Source: Lewinellaceae bacterium
GTDB taxonomy: Bacteria; Bacteroidota; Bacteroidia; Chitinophagales; Saprospiraceae
Assembly (NCBI GenBank): GCA_016719605.1
Contig: JADJYW010000001.1
Location: forward strand, 124,001-188,000
Length of the DNA: 64,000 bases
Reading direction: 5' to 3'
Shown: piece by piece, positions 17,622 to 29,509 of the stretch
Position numbering within the stretch: the first letter of the stretch is position 1
How the letters are laid out: each line of letters begins with the position of its first letter
Made by a program: the position numbers and the translations under genes
Notes under the pieces: model-generated
The model's input: only the letters and a program-made list of their open reading frames with translations
Databases searched by the model: none
Told to the model about the DNA's origin: nothing

Positions 17622-17914
17622 GTGGCTACCCCATCGTCTGGTCACCAAGAACCAAGGATGAGTTTGCGGAAATTTTAGGGTTTATCGAAGTTCAATTTGG
17701 CTCCGAAATCGCTGCCGACTGTGTCTTGCTTGTAGAAACAATGATTGATAAAATAGCCGTGTTTCCCGGTATGTTCGCAGCTTCGGGCGGGCATAACATT
17801 CGAAGAGCCGTTGTCCAGAAGAATCTTAGTATTTTTTACCGGTTCCAGCGCGATCAGGTTGATATTCTAAAGGTTTGGGACAACAGATGCAATCCGGAGG
17901 ATTTGAGACTTTGA
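17618..17914 (+). CDS. RelE/ParE-family toxin
   Basis: The 98-residue protein fits the ParE/RelE fold in length and pattern: MSGYPIVWSPRTKDEFAEIL, then FIEVQFGSEIAADCVLLVET, FPGMFAASGGHNIRRAVVQK, LSIFYRFQRDQVDILKVWDN and a short basic tail. Members act either on gyrase (ParE) or on ribosome-bound mRNA (RelE); the sequence alone does not tell which. The start codon overlaps the antitoxin stop by four bases, typical of TA operons. Unlike the fragment at 3669 it is complete. A 164-bp MITE-like element lies just downstream. Confidence 0.85.
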   Translation: MSGYPIVWSPRTKDEFAEILGFIEVQFGSEIAADCVLLVETMIDKIAVFPGMFAASGGHNIRRAVVQKNLSIFYRFQRDQVDILKVWDNRCNPEDLRL

Positions 17915-17942
17915 GGTTTGCCGCGCTTTTGGCGTCGGTCCG

Positions 17943-18106
17943 TTAAGGAACGGTGTCGGAATAAAGGTACAAATTTGGCGGCCTTGTTTTGCCGCTGTTT
18001 TCGTTATTCGTCGGTTGTTTAGGCGCCACTAAACGCCCTCCTCTCGCCTCAACAGCAACAAAAACGGCTCCCCAAATTTGTACCTTTATTCCAACACCGT
18101 TCCTAA
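17943..18106. mobile_element. MITE-like element with ~35-bp terminal inverted repeats
   Basis: The ends (about 17943-17978 and 18072-18106) are inverted copies of a 35-bp sequence containing ggaataaaggtacaaatttg, with one mismatch and one indel. The 93-bp interior has no ORF. Size and structure fit a non-autonomous transposable element. No clear target-site duplication or related transposase was found in this window. The remaining 18107-18264 shows no gene. Confidence 0.6.
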
Positions 18107-18264
18107 GGGGCAATAGGGCGCTTAGTAAAAACAGTTACGGTATATACCACCACCTCTTTGCTTGCATTTCAGGGATACGCCGACGGGTATGGATGTGTGG
18201 AAAGCAGTCAGACGACCTGTAGTCCTACAGACCGCAAGACGATTCATATTGTTGTATTGATTTC

Positions 18265-21383
<3,119 letters not shown>

Positions 21384-21504
21384 GGGTGGGAATGGGTTGC
21401 TGGAAAAAGGGCGCGGCAATGTTACGGAAGGTTTTGGGCAATGGATAATCACTTATCCCAATTTGATCTGGCTGCCCTACTTTTGCCACCACGACACAAA
21501 CGAC

Positions 21505-24038
21505 ATGGCCCAAAAGGAAGCAAAAGCCCGAATCAAAATTGACCAGCTGCTCCACGAAGCAGGCTGGCGGTTTTTTGATGAAATCGGATTGCCGGCCAAT
21601 ATTCAACTGGAAGCCGGCGTGCGGATCACCCCGGCACAACTTGACACTCTGGGTGATAACTTTGAAAAATCAAAAACCGGCAGGCTCGATTACCTTCTGC
21701 TCGACGCAAAAGGTTTCCCATACCTCGTGCTGGAAGCCAAAGCCGCCCACATCCATCCGCTCTCGGCCAAAGAACAGGCCCGCCGATATGCCGACAGCCA
21801 AAATTGCCGCTTCGTCATCCTCTCCAACGGCGATGTCCATTACTTCTGGGATTTGAAAACAGGCGACCCTCAGCCCATTCATGTGTTTCCCGGCCCGGAA
21901 GAAGCCGTCAAGTTCGCCGCGTTCAATCCACAGCCGGAACGCCTCGCCGCTGAACTGGTCGGCGCCGACTTTGTCGCCCGAACACAAATGCCCCACTTCG
22001 ACCGCGACCCGCGCTGGACGGACGAATCCCAACGCCGCGATTTTTTGAAAGAAAACGGCCTGCGCTTGCTGCGCGACTACCAACTCCAGGCGATACGCAC
22101 CATTCAGGAGGCCGTAAAAAAAGGCAAAACCCGATTCCTGTTTGAAATGGCCACCGGAACCGGCAAAACGCTGACCGCCGCCGCCGCCGCCAAACTTTTC
22201 CTGAAAACCGACAACGCCCGTCGGGTACTCTTCCTCGTAGACCGCATCGAACTTGAAAACCAGGCCGAAAAAGACCTGTCCAAATACCTCAAAAACGATT
22301 ACGATATCTGCATTTTCAAACAACAGATGGACGGCTGGCGCAAGTGCAATATCGTGATTTCCACCGTGCAAACCCTGCTCGCCGGCAACCGCTTCAAACG
22401 CATTTTTCAACCCACCGATTTCGATCTCGTCATCTCCGACGAGGCGCACCGCAGCATCGGCGGCAACAGCCGCGACGTGTTCGAGTATTTCATCGGCTAC
22501 AAACTCGGCCTCACCGCCACACCACGCGACTACCTCAAAAAAACGGACAAGTCCGCCCTCCATACCGGCGACCCCCGCGAACTCGAACGCCGCCTGTTGC
22601 TTGATACCTACACCACCTTCGGCTGCGACGACGGCATCCCCACCTTCCGTTTTTCGCTGCTCGACGGCGTGAAAGCCGGTGTGCTCATCAATCCCAAAGT
22701 ACTGGACGCCCGCACCGACGTGACCACCCAACTCCTGAGCGACCAGGGGCTTCCTCGTGACTATTTCGGACGACGAAGGCAACCAGTCTGAAGAAAACTA
22801 CCGGCTCCGCAATTTTGAAAAAACCTTCCTTCTTCGGAGCGCAACAACCACCTGTTTTGCAAAAACGTTCCTCGACCACGCCCAGCGCGACCCCGTGACC
22901 GGCGAAATCGGCAAAACCATCATCTTCGCCGTCAGCCAAAAACACGCTGCCAAACTTGCCCACGAACTCAATAAAATGGCTACCGCGCTTTTCCCCGGAA
23001 AATACGACTCGGACTTCGCTATGCAGGTCACCTCGCAAGTGCCCGATGCGCAGGACATGACCACGGATTTTGCCAACAACGCCCTGCGCGGGCACAGCCG
23101 GTTCAATCCGCTGTACCCGAGTTCCAAAACCCGCGTGTGCGTCACCGTGGGCATGATGACCACCGGCTACGATTGCCCCGATATTCTGAACCTCTGCCTC
23201 ATGCGGCCAATTTTTTCGCCTACCGATTTCTGACAGATGCAAGGGTCGCGGCACACGCCTCTGCGATTTTTCGGAAATCATCAAAGACCGGAAAGTCCGC
23301 GCTGAAGTCGGAGCAAGGCCCAAACAGCATTTCAACCTCTTCGACTTCTTCGCCAACTGCGAATACTTCGAGGAAAAATTCGACTACGACCAGAAACTGA
23401 ACCTACCGGCCCGGAACGCGGAAAAAATGATTTCGACACGGAAGATACCGGCGGCAAAACCGGTACGCCTACCTAGAAACCTACATTCCCGACCAAATCC
23501 GCACCGTGCAGAAACCCAAATCGGCTTCGAGGCATGAAGATTGACCGCATGCTCTACGGCCAATTTGAAGAAACCGCCCGCGCCGACGACTACCTGACAA
23601 CACTTGCGAAAAACTTCGACTGGCCCGCCGCCGAGCAGTACGTGCTAGAGCACCTGTTTGAAAAACCCAACGATTTCATCAACCTCGAAAAACTGCGCCG
23701 CGCCCTCGGTACCGACCGCCGGGTGTCGCTCGCCGAAATCCTGCAACTCATCTTCGGCTTCATTCCCTACATCAAAAACCGCCGCGAACTGCTCTCCGAC
23801 GAATTCAGCCGCTTCGATTCGCGCTACAAACCCGCAGAAACGAGTTCGACCTCGTGCGCCAGTACTTGAAGCCTACCTGCTTGACCCCGAATTTCGCGCC
23901 ATCGTGGATGCCCGCCAGTTTGCCCGCTTGGCCACCCACCCGGCCGGACAGGCGTTCAAGGCTGTGCCCGAAAAATGGCGCCACGTGGTGCCGCAGTATG
24001 TGAAGGATTATGTGCCGATAAACCAGTTTATGTCTTGA
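21505..24038 (+). pseudogene. hsdR: type I restriction endonuclease subunit HsdR, multiply frameshifted
   Basis: HsdR is the motor and nuclease subunit of type I restriction systems. The first frame (from the ATG at 21505, MAQKEAKARIKIDQLLHEAG) carries the PD-(D/E)XK nuclease domain (GRLDYLLLDAKGFPYLVLEAKA) and SF2 helicase motifs: Walker A FEMATGTGKT, motif II SDEAHRS and GLTATPRDY. Downstream parts appear in shifting frames: TIIFAVSQKHAAKLAHELNK and TVGMMTTGYDCPDIL; HFNLFDFFANCEYFEEKFDY; MKIDRMLYGQFEE; LLDPEFRAIVDARQFARL to INQFMS. At least eight indels (for example 22746-22749 and 23243-23245, then about 23406, 23462, 23505, 23535, 23840 and 23866) plus an in-frame TGA at 23231-23233 interrupt it. 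As written it could make only a nuclease-helicase stump. Decay or poor local sequence are both possible. Confidence 0.85.
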
Positions 24039-24042
24039 AAGT

Positions 24043-24765
24043 ATGGAAGAGGCCCTTCGGATTTTCGACTATCTGCCAATTGCATTTAAAGATGCCAATG
24101 AACAAGAGTACATTGTTCATCTAAGGGAAACATTTGAAGTAAACTACAGGGAAGAGAAGCATCAGTTCGCTTTTCTGGCTTATCACATGCTTTTCATGAG
24201 TTTTATTTATTACGAAATTTGGCAAATTCGTGAAGTGAGACGAAATGATTTTGATATGGCAATGATCGGTTTTGACCCAGAAGAAAAGGAAATTAATAAA
24301 GACAACAGACCTTTTGCACTCTGGCGCATAAATGAGTCTAAGGTATTGAGACTATTAAAACTGCTTGGCTGCCCTGATGACCAAGTTGGCAACTTTAAAG
24401 CAATTGTCAAATTAAGAAATGAAACTGCTCATGTAAATGGTAGCCGCCAGTTTTCTGAAAGGCATTTTCTAGATTCAAAAATTGATGAAATACTTCGGCA
24501 TACACAAAATTCAATCGTTCACCGAGCAAGTCATTCTCCAGAGTTTTTAAAAACTTTCTTCTAGATAGTTTTAATCCTGAAGAACGTGGCTACATCGGTG
24601 ACGAAGATGAAATTCGGGAAAATCTCGTCCATCGCCATTATTTATCAATGGAGGATGTTCGACATTTGATGAAGTTTGACATCAACGAATTCGCCGTCCA
24701 TCCCGAATTTGTACAAATTCAGCAACTGTTCCACGCTTTCGTGCGCCTCTATAAAGAAGATTAAC
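24043..24765 (+). CDS. putative HEPN-domain protein inside the type I RM locus
   Basis: The first frame gives 173 residues. A missing A in the run at 24549-24553 hides a further ~67 codons (NFLLDSFNPEERGYIGDEDE to FVRLYKED), so the full product is about 240 residues and ends 3 bp before hsdM. It is mostly helical and contains KLRNETAHVNG, an R-x4-H pattern like the catalytic motif of HEPN ribonucleases (HepT, PrrC/RloC class). HEPN nucleases such as PrrC are known partners of type I systems, where they cut tRNA when restriction is inhibited; such a role here is inference. The gene is visibly more AT-rich than hsdR and hsdM, which suggests separate origin. No MNT-type partner is adjacent. Family membership rests on one short motif. 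Confidence 0.6.
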
Positions 24766-24767
24766 CC

Positions 24768-26753
24768 ATGCTCGATACCGAAACAAAACGCCGCATTGAC
24801 ACCGCCCGCGACATCCTTGTCGGAAAAGTCCCCGACCCAAAATCGCAGGTCGAACAAATCACCCTCGCGCTCATCTACAAATTCATGGACGACATGGATG
24901 TACAGTCCGTGGAATGGGGCGGCGTGCGTTCGTTTTTTACGGGCGACTACGAGCGCTACGCCTGGTCGCGCCTCTTCGATCCCTCCCTCGGCGGCTTCGA
25001 TATGCTCAACCTGTACAGCGAGGGCCTCACCCGCATGGGCGAAAACCCCAACCTGCCCCTCCTGTTTCGCAGCATTTTCAAAAACGCCTTCCTGCCCTTC
25101 CGCGACGCCGAAACGCTGCGCCTGTTCCTCAAAACCATCCACGAATTCACCTACGACCACAGCGAACGCCTCGGCGATGCCTACGAATACCTGCTCTCGG
25201 TGCTCGGCTCGCAAGGCGACGCAGGACAGTTCCGCACGCCCCGGCATATCATTGACTTCATCGTGCAGGTCATCAACCCGCAAAAAGACGAGACCATCCT
25301 CGACCCCGCCTGCGGCACGGCAGGTTTTCTGGTCTCGGCATACAAGCATATCCTCAGCCAAAACACAAGCCTCACCCCCGGCCCCTCTCCAGAGGCGAGG
25401 GGAGACGGTGATCTGCTGAACACCGACGAACGCAACCGCCTCGTGCAAAACTTCACAGGCTACGACATAGACCCCGGCATGATCCGAAATGCCCAGGTGA
25501 ACCTGTACCTGCACCAGTTCCCCGACCCCAGGATATTCGAGTACGATACCCTCTCGGACGAAGATCGCTGGAACGACACCTTCGACATCATCCTCGCCAA
25601 CCCGCCCTTCATGACCCCGAAGGGTTTCAAGGCCACCAACAAACGCTACCGCATACAGGCCAACCGCTCCGAGGTGCTGTTTGTGGACTACATCGCCGAA
25701 CACATCCACCCGCTGACGGGCCGCGCCGCCATCATCGTACCCGAAGGCATCATTTTCCAGTCGTCGGGCGTGTACCAGGCCCTGCGGCGTATGCTCGTGC
25801 AGGAAGGCTACTTGTGGGCTGTAGTGTCGCTGCCGGCGGGCGTGTTTCAGCCGTACAGCGGCGTGAAAACCAGCATCCTGTTCCTCGACCGCCGCGTAGC
25901 CGCCAAGACCGACCGGGTGCATTTCGTGAAAATCCAGTCCGACGGCTACGACCTCGGCGCTCAGCGCCGGGCCAATACCAAAAGTGACCTGCCCGCCGCA
26001 CTGGAGCACCTGACCCGCACGCGGGAGGAGATTCTTACCGACAAACCCTTGCCGGATACCACCGGGACCAACAGCCTCTCTGTGGAAAAAGCCGCTTTCG
26101 GGGAAGATTTCAACCTCTCGATGGACCGGTACCGGGGAAGCGAGGCCGGGACAGCGAAGTGGGAGATGGTGCGGCTGGGGGATGAGGATTTATTTAAAAT
26201 TGAAAGTGGTGGAACTCCAAATTCTCAAGTTGCTGAATATTGGAACGGAAGCATAAAATGGGCGACACTTGTTGACCTGCCGTCCGAAAACTTCATAACC
26301 GAAAGCTTTGACACTGAAGGAACCATTACTGAGCAAGGGTTGAAAACCTCATCGGCTAAAATCATTCCAGCAAACTCTGTGATTGTTTCTTCGCGGGCTA
26401 CCATTGGGCGAATTGGAATTAACAGGATTGAAATAGCAACGAACCAAGGCTTTAAAAATATCATTATCAAGGACCTTCGGAAAGTTGTCCCTGAATTTGT
26501 TGCGCTAATGATGACTATGCTGGTTGACCAAATGAATTCTCTGGCTTCCGGCGGCACCTTCAAGGAAATTTCAAAATCGAGTTTTTCAACACTCGAAATC
26601 CCCCTTCCCCCGCTTTCCGTACAGCGGGCGCTGGTGGGACAAATCGAAGAAAAGCAAAAAGCGATAGCAGAGTTTAAAAAGCAAATTGCGGAGAAAGAGC
26701 AGGAAATCAAAGATGTAATCGCCTCTCTATGGGAAAAGGAGGAGGCGCAATAG
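24768..26753 (+). CDS. hsdM: type I RM fusion: HsdM methylase plus HsdS half-subunit
   Basis: The 661-residue protein combines an adenine-N6 methyltransferase with a specificity domain. Residues 1-130 are the HsdM N-terminal helical domain; motif I (LDPACGTAGFLVSAYK, about 180-195) binds SAM and motif IV NPPF is the catalytic site. From about residue 465 (EMVRLGDEDLFKIESGGTPN) the sequence is an HsdS target-recognition domain ending in the conserved spacer helix (IPLPPLSVQRALVGQIEEKQ onward). The TRD stretch is more AT-rich than the methylase part, as is usual for exchanged TRDs. With a single TRD it might act as a dimer recognising a symmetric site. An in-frame repeat (LTPGPSPEARGDG) sits just after motif I. 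A second HsdS-like tail lies downstream at 26911. Confidence 0.9.
   Translation: MLDTETKRRIDTARDILVGKVPDPKSQVEQITLALIYKFMDDMDVQSVEWGGVRSFFTGDYERYAWSRLFDPSLGGFDMLNLYSEGLTRMGENPNLPLLFRSIFKNAFLPFRDAETLRLFLKTIHEFTYDHSERLGDAYEYLLSVLGSQGDAGQFRTPRHIIDFIVQVINPQKDETILDPACGTAGFLVSAYKHILSQNTSLTPGPSPEARGDGDLLNTDERNRLVQNFTGYDIDPGMIRNAQVNLYLHQFPDPRIFEYDTLSDEDRWNDTFDIILANPPFMTPKGFKATNKRYRIQANRSEVLFVDYIAEHIHPLTGRAAIIVPEGIIFQSSGVYQALRRMLVQEGYLWAVVSLPAGVFQPYSGVKTSILFLDRRVAAKTDRVHFVKIQSDGYDLGAQRRANTKSDLPAALEHLTRTREEILTDKPLPDTTGTNSLSVEKAAFGEDFNLSMDRYRGSEAGTAKWEMVRLGDEDLFKIESGGTPNSQVAEYWNGSIKWATLVDLPSENFITESFDTEGTITEQGLKTSSAKIIPANSVIVSSRATIGRIGINRIEIATNQGFKNIIIKDLRKVVPEFVALMMTMLVDQMNSLASGGTFKEISKSSFSTLEIPLPPLSVQRALVGQIEEKQKAIAEFKKQIAEKEQEIKDVIASLWEKEEAQ
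25371..25406 (+). repeat. in-frame 'LTPGPSP' type repeat within hsdM
   Basis: The 36-bp palindromic segment contains cccctctccagaggcgaggg and codes for LTPGPSPEARGD between motif I and the next conserved block. This peptide type is a widely seen footprint of a dispersed bacterial repeat that happens to be translated. Confidence 0.7.
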
Positions 26754-26904
26754 TCCCGTAGGGACGGAAATTTGGTAGAAAAACGGTCGGACAACGATGC
26801 AAGCCCCGTAGGGGCGGAATTGTATGTTCGTGGGAATGTCGCCCTTATGGGGCTTTGTTCGCTCTTGGGATTCATTTTCTACCAGAATGTCGTCCCTACG
26901 GGAC
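26753..26904. repeat. 'gtcccgtagggacg' inverted repeat element
   Basis: The outer arms 26753-26782 and 26875-26904 begin and end with gtcccgtagggacg and its complement and share tggtagaaaa. Inside, related units (gccccgtaggggcgg at 26802 and cgcccttatggggc near 26841) occur. The element separates the HsdS tail of the fusion gene from a second HsdS tail. Confidence 0.8.
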
Positions 26905-26910
26905 TTTTGT

Positions 26911-27057
26911 CTCGTCCCGCCCCTTTCCGTCCAGGAAAAGATCGTCGCCGACATCGAGCGGGAGCGGGCGCTGGTATCGGCGGCACGGGAGTTGGTGTCG
27001 GTGATGGAGGCGAAGATCAAAAACCTGGTTGGCGGGTTGTGGGAGCGGGCGGGGTAA
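26911..27057 (+). pseudogene. hsdS: relic of a second HsdS spacer/C-terminal region
   Basis: The frame reads LVPPLSVQEKIVADIERERA and ends KNLVGGLWERAG. This matches the conserved helix that follows each TRD, and parallels the fusion gene's own end (LPPLSVQRALVGQIEEK ... IASLWEKEEAQ). A normal HsdS would have a second TRD between the two; here about 150 bp of repeat occupies that position. I infer loss of TRD2. There is no plausible start codon outside the repeat. Confidence 0.7.
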
Positions 27058-27061
27058 TAGA

Positions 27062-28188
27062 TCAGCCCTCTTCGCAATCAGCAAAAACTTCCACTCTGAT
27101 TTTAAACGCTGCGGCCACCTTGAAATGAATCAATTCTTCGTGGCTCAAACGGCCTGCGATTACAGCCGGGTGCGTTTCGACCGCGTCGGCAAATTGAAGT
27201 ATGGCAGCCTCGGAAAAATCGCCCTGTTCCACAAAGCGCCTGAAATCGCGAGCAGGGATGAGGTAGTTGGCGGCAAACTCGTTGGCTTCGCGTTCTTTCG
27301 TTTCGTCCAAATGGATTTCGGAGATGCCTTCGATGAAAAAGTCTTTTTTCCCGTGTTTCAGGATATGCCCGGCTTCGTGGAAAAACGTGAACCAAAAGTG
27401 GTCGTTCGATTTGTAGCGTCCGGATAGTTGAATGAGCGGGGTTTGGCCATTGTTGATCCACCGGGCTACGCCGCTCACGTTGGTCTTGGGCAGGCATTGC
27501 GTGAATACTACGGCCACACCGGCCTCGGAGCACAGGGATTGGAGTTGCTCCTGGAAGTCGGCGGGATGCTGGTGCGCCAGGCTGCGGATGGTGGCTAAGT
27601 TTTCCTGAAACTTTTTCGTGCGTATGGTTTGACCCGCAGGGCTTTCGCTTGCAACTCCCCTTTTCTCAACCATACCGACAACGCACCATGCTGGGTGACA
27701 TGCGCCAGCGAGATGCGATAGTACGAGGTGTTCAACTTTTCACCAATATATACCGAGGTCCACTCGTCGGGTGTAGCCACGCCGAAAAAGGAAAGTAGCG
27801 CTTCCACCGTCTTGGTTTTGGACGCATGGCTCGGTATCCAGCCTAATTTTTCAAGCACCTTGACCGGGAATTGAACGAGCCAGGTATTTGCCCAGGAGTC
27901 AAGTTTTGCTTCGTGTTCAATAGCGGTCAGTGCCTGCATGTACTGCCGTTCGCGTTCCAGCCAAAAGGCTGCCGGGATATGGAGCACGCGTTCCAACTGT
28001 ACGGCAGTGGCCGGAGTGAGTGCCTCCTTCCCTTTGATAATTTCATTGACGGTTTTTACCGGACGGCCCATTCGCTCGGCCAGTTCGTTCTGGTTCATGC
28101 CGAGCGTGTCAATCGTTTCCTGAATGGTGTCGCCGGGTGGAGAAAGGAGTTCTCGTGCCAATTCCAGATTTATGCTGCGCTTATTCAT
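27062..28188 (-). CDS. HigA-type HTH antitoxin fused to ImmA/IrrE metallopeptidase
   Basis: From the ATG at 28188 (MNKRSINLELARELLSPPGD) the N-terminal ~100 residues form a HigA-like XRE helix-turn-helix (GMNQNELAERMGRPVKTVNE, then EALTPATAVQLERVL). The C-terminal half, in the next frame, is an M78/ImmA-IrrE peptidase with the zinc motif HEAGHILKHG and the downstream EREANEFAANYLIP. One missing A/T in the run at 27612-27616 separates the halves (VKPYA-RKSF versus KKFQENLA); restoring it gives one protein of about 374 residues. In known systems ImmA/IrrE proteases cleave repressors, and this fusion class is found with HigB toxins. The toxin gene lies just upstream on the same strand, 31 bp away, as in higBA operons, and probably both start from the promoter near 28594. 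Confidence 0.8.
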
Positions 28189-28219
28189 GGGTACTTTCTT
28201 TGCGGGAGGTGGGATTAGG

Positions 28220-28554
28220 TTAGTGATAATCAACAATGTCAAGGATTACAATTTCTGTCACAGCCGACCAGTCCAATCCGCCGTCCTCTTTTTCGGGTGG
28301 TGGGTCTTCGGCGGGGGCTAAGATCAGACGATAGTTGGCCGACACATCAACGGCTAACAAACCGGCATTTTGCCCAGTCAATTCGTGGCAATTGGCAGCC
28401 GGTAGCGAGCGGATAACTTCCAGGTTTCTGCCGCTGCAAATTCCTGCAGGCGTTGATGAATCCGTTTTGCCACGGTCTTGCCGAATGCTTTTACGGTTTC
28501 AGTGGGATCAGAAAGCCGTTTGAAAAGTTTTCTGTTGGGTATAACAAAATTCAA
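28220..28554 (-). CDS. HigB-like toxin (frameshifted as written)
   Basis: Reading leftward from a TTG at 28554 the frame gives LNFVIPNRKLFKRLSDPTET and VAKRIHQRLQEFAAAE. A one-base loss in the run at 28425-28427 shifts the frame; restored, it continues LEVIRSLPAANCHELTGQNA, LLAVDVSANYRLILAPAEDP and ends VTEIVILDIVDYH. This is the length (about 111 residues) and pattern of a HigB/RelE-type toxin, which cleaves mRNA on the ribosome. No ATG is available in frame, so TTG is the likely start. Toxin-first order with an HTH antitoxin downstream is the higBA arrangement. Confidence 0.7.
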
Positions 28555-28593
28555 TTTATAAAATTTTGTTTACGAAAAAGGTTAATTATTTTA

Positions 28594-28625
28594 CAAAGGT
28601 AACGTGCTCGATTTATAAACTCCAA
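28594..28625 (-). promoter_or_regulatory. candidate promoter for higBA
   Basis: On the minus strand TTGG (28622-28625) is followed after about 20 bp by TACCTTTG (28594-28601), matching the Bacteroidota primary sigma pattern. It lies 40 bp before the proposed TTG start of the toxin. Confidence 0.5.
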
Positions 28626-28795
28626 CTTTATTTTCGCAATCTGTTTGATTAAAGATGGAAGCACCATGCGACAACAGTCCGTTTTCGTCGGAGCTATATA
28701 CGCCGCGTTCCGGGCGCGGCGATTACGGAAGGTTTTGGGCTTCTGCTGCCGGGTATGTCCCGACATTCTTGTCACTTTTGCAAGAAAAAAAAACC

Positions 28796-29389
28796 ATGCC
28801 TACGATCACATCGCTCAGCCAGTTGGACCCGCAGGGCACATACACCTACGCGGACTACCTCACCTGGAAAATTCAGGAGCGCGTGGAACTGCTGCGCGGT
28901 AAAATCCGCCAGATAGCCGCGCCCAACCGGGTGCACCAGGGAATCAGCGGAAATCTCCAACGCTACTTCGCAAATGCCCTTTGGAAAAGTCCGTGCAAGG
29001 TGTATTCCGCCCCCTTTGACGTACGCCTCACCCGCTTCAATAAACTAAAAAACAAGGAAGTAACTACCGTCGTCCAACCCGACCTATGCGTCATCTGCGA
29101 CCCGGCAAAATTGGACGCACGCGGCTGCATCGGCGCGCCCGACCTCGTCATCGAAATCCTCTCGCCCGGCAACAGCCAAACGGAAATGAAAGACAAGTTC
29201 GACCTGTACGAAGAAGCCGGCGTGCTCGAATACTGGCTCGTGTACCCCGGTGAGCGCAGCGTGCAAATTTTTCAATTGAACGAAAACGGCCGCTACATCG
29301 GCCTGCGACCCTACATCTCGGGCGACACCGTGACCACCCCCGTTGTACCCGGTATGGAGGTGCCCCTCGCCGACGTGTTTGATGTTTAA
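28796..29389 (+). CDS. Uma2 family (DUF820) PD-(D/E)XK protein
   Basis: The 197-residue protein has the Uma2/DUF820 pattern: SQLDPQGTYTYADYLTWKIQ near the start, ELLRGKIRQIAAPNRVHQGI, then VVQPDLCVICDPAKLDARGC and GAPDLVIEILSPGNSQTEM, which holds the predicted nuclease Asp/Glu residues. It ends with LEYWLVYPGERSVQIF and the usual C-terminal beta strands. Uma2 proteins are predicted endonucleases, often in many copies per genome, with no firm role. The ATG at 28796 gives the standard N-terminus; the upstream 47 codons of open frame do not look conserved. It stands alone, next to the higBA pair. The gap 28555-28795 holds only the higBA promoter. Confidence 0.88.
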   Translation: MPTITSLSQLDPQGTYTYADYLTWKIQERVELLRGKIRQIAAPNRVHQGISGNLQRYFANALWKSPCKVYSAPFDVRLTRFNKLKNKEVTTVVQPDLCVICDPAKLDARGCIGAPDLVIEILSPGNSQTEMKDKFDLYEEAGVLEYWLVYPGERSVQIFQLNENGRYIGLRPYISGDTVTTPVVPGMEVPLADVFDV

Positions 29390-29509
29390 CGCGAAGCCCG
29401 CGTAGTACGCACCAGGACAATTCACCAGAATTCCCGCCGGGCCGGAAAACCAAACCCGCCCGTTCGGCGTACATTACCCGTGTTTCTAAAAAACAAACAC
29501 GTGCACTGT

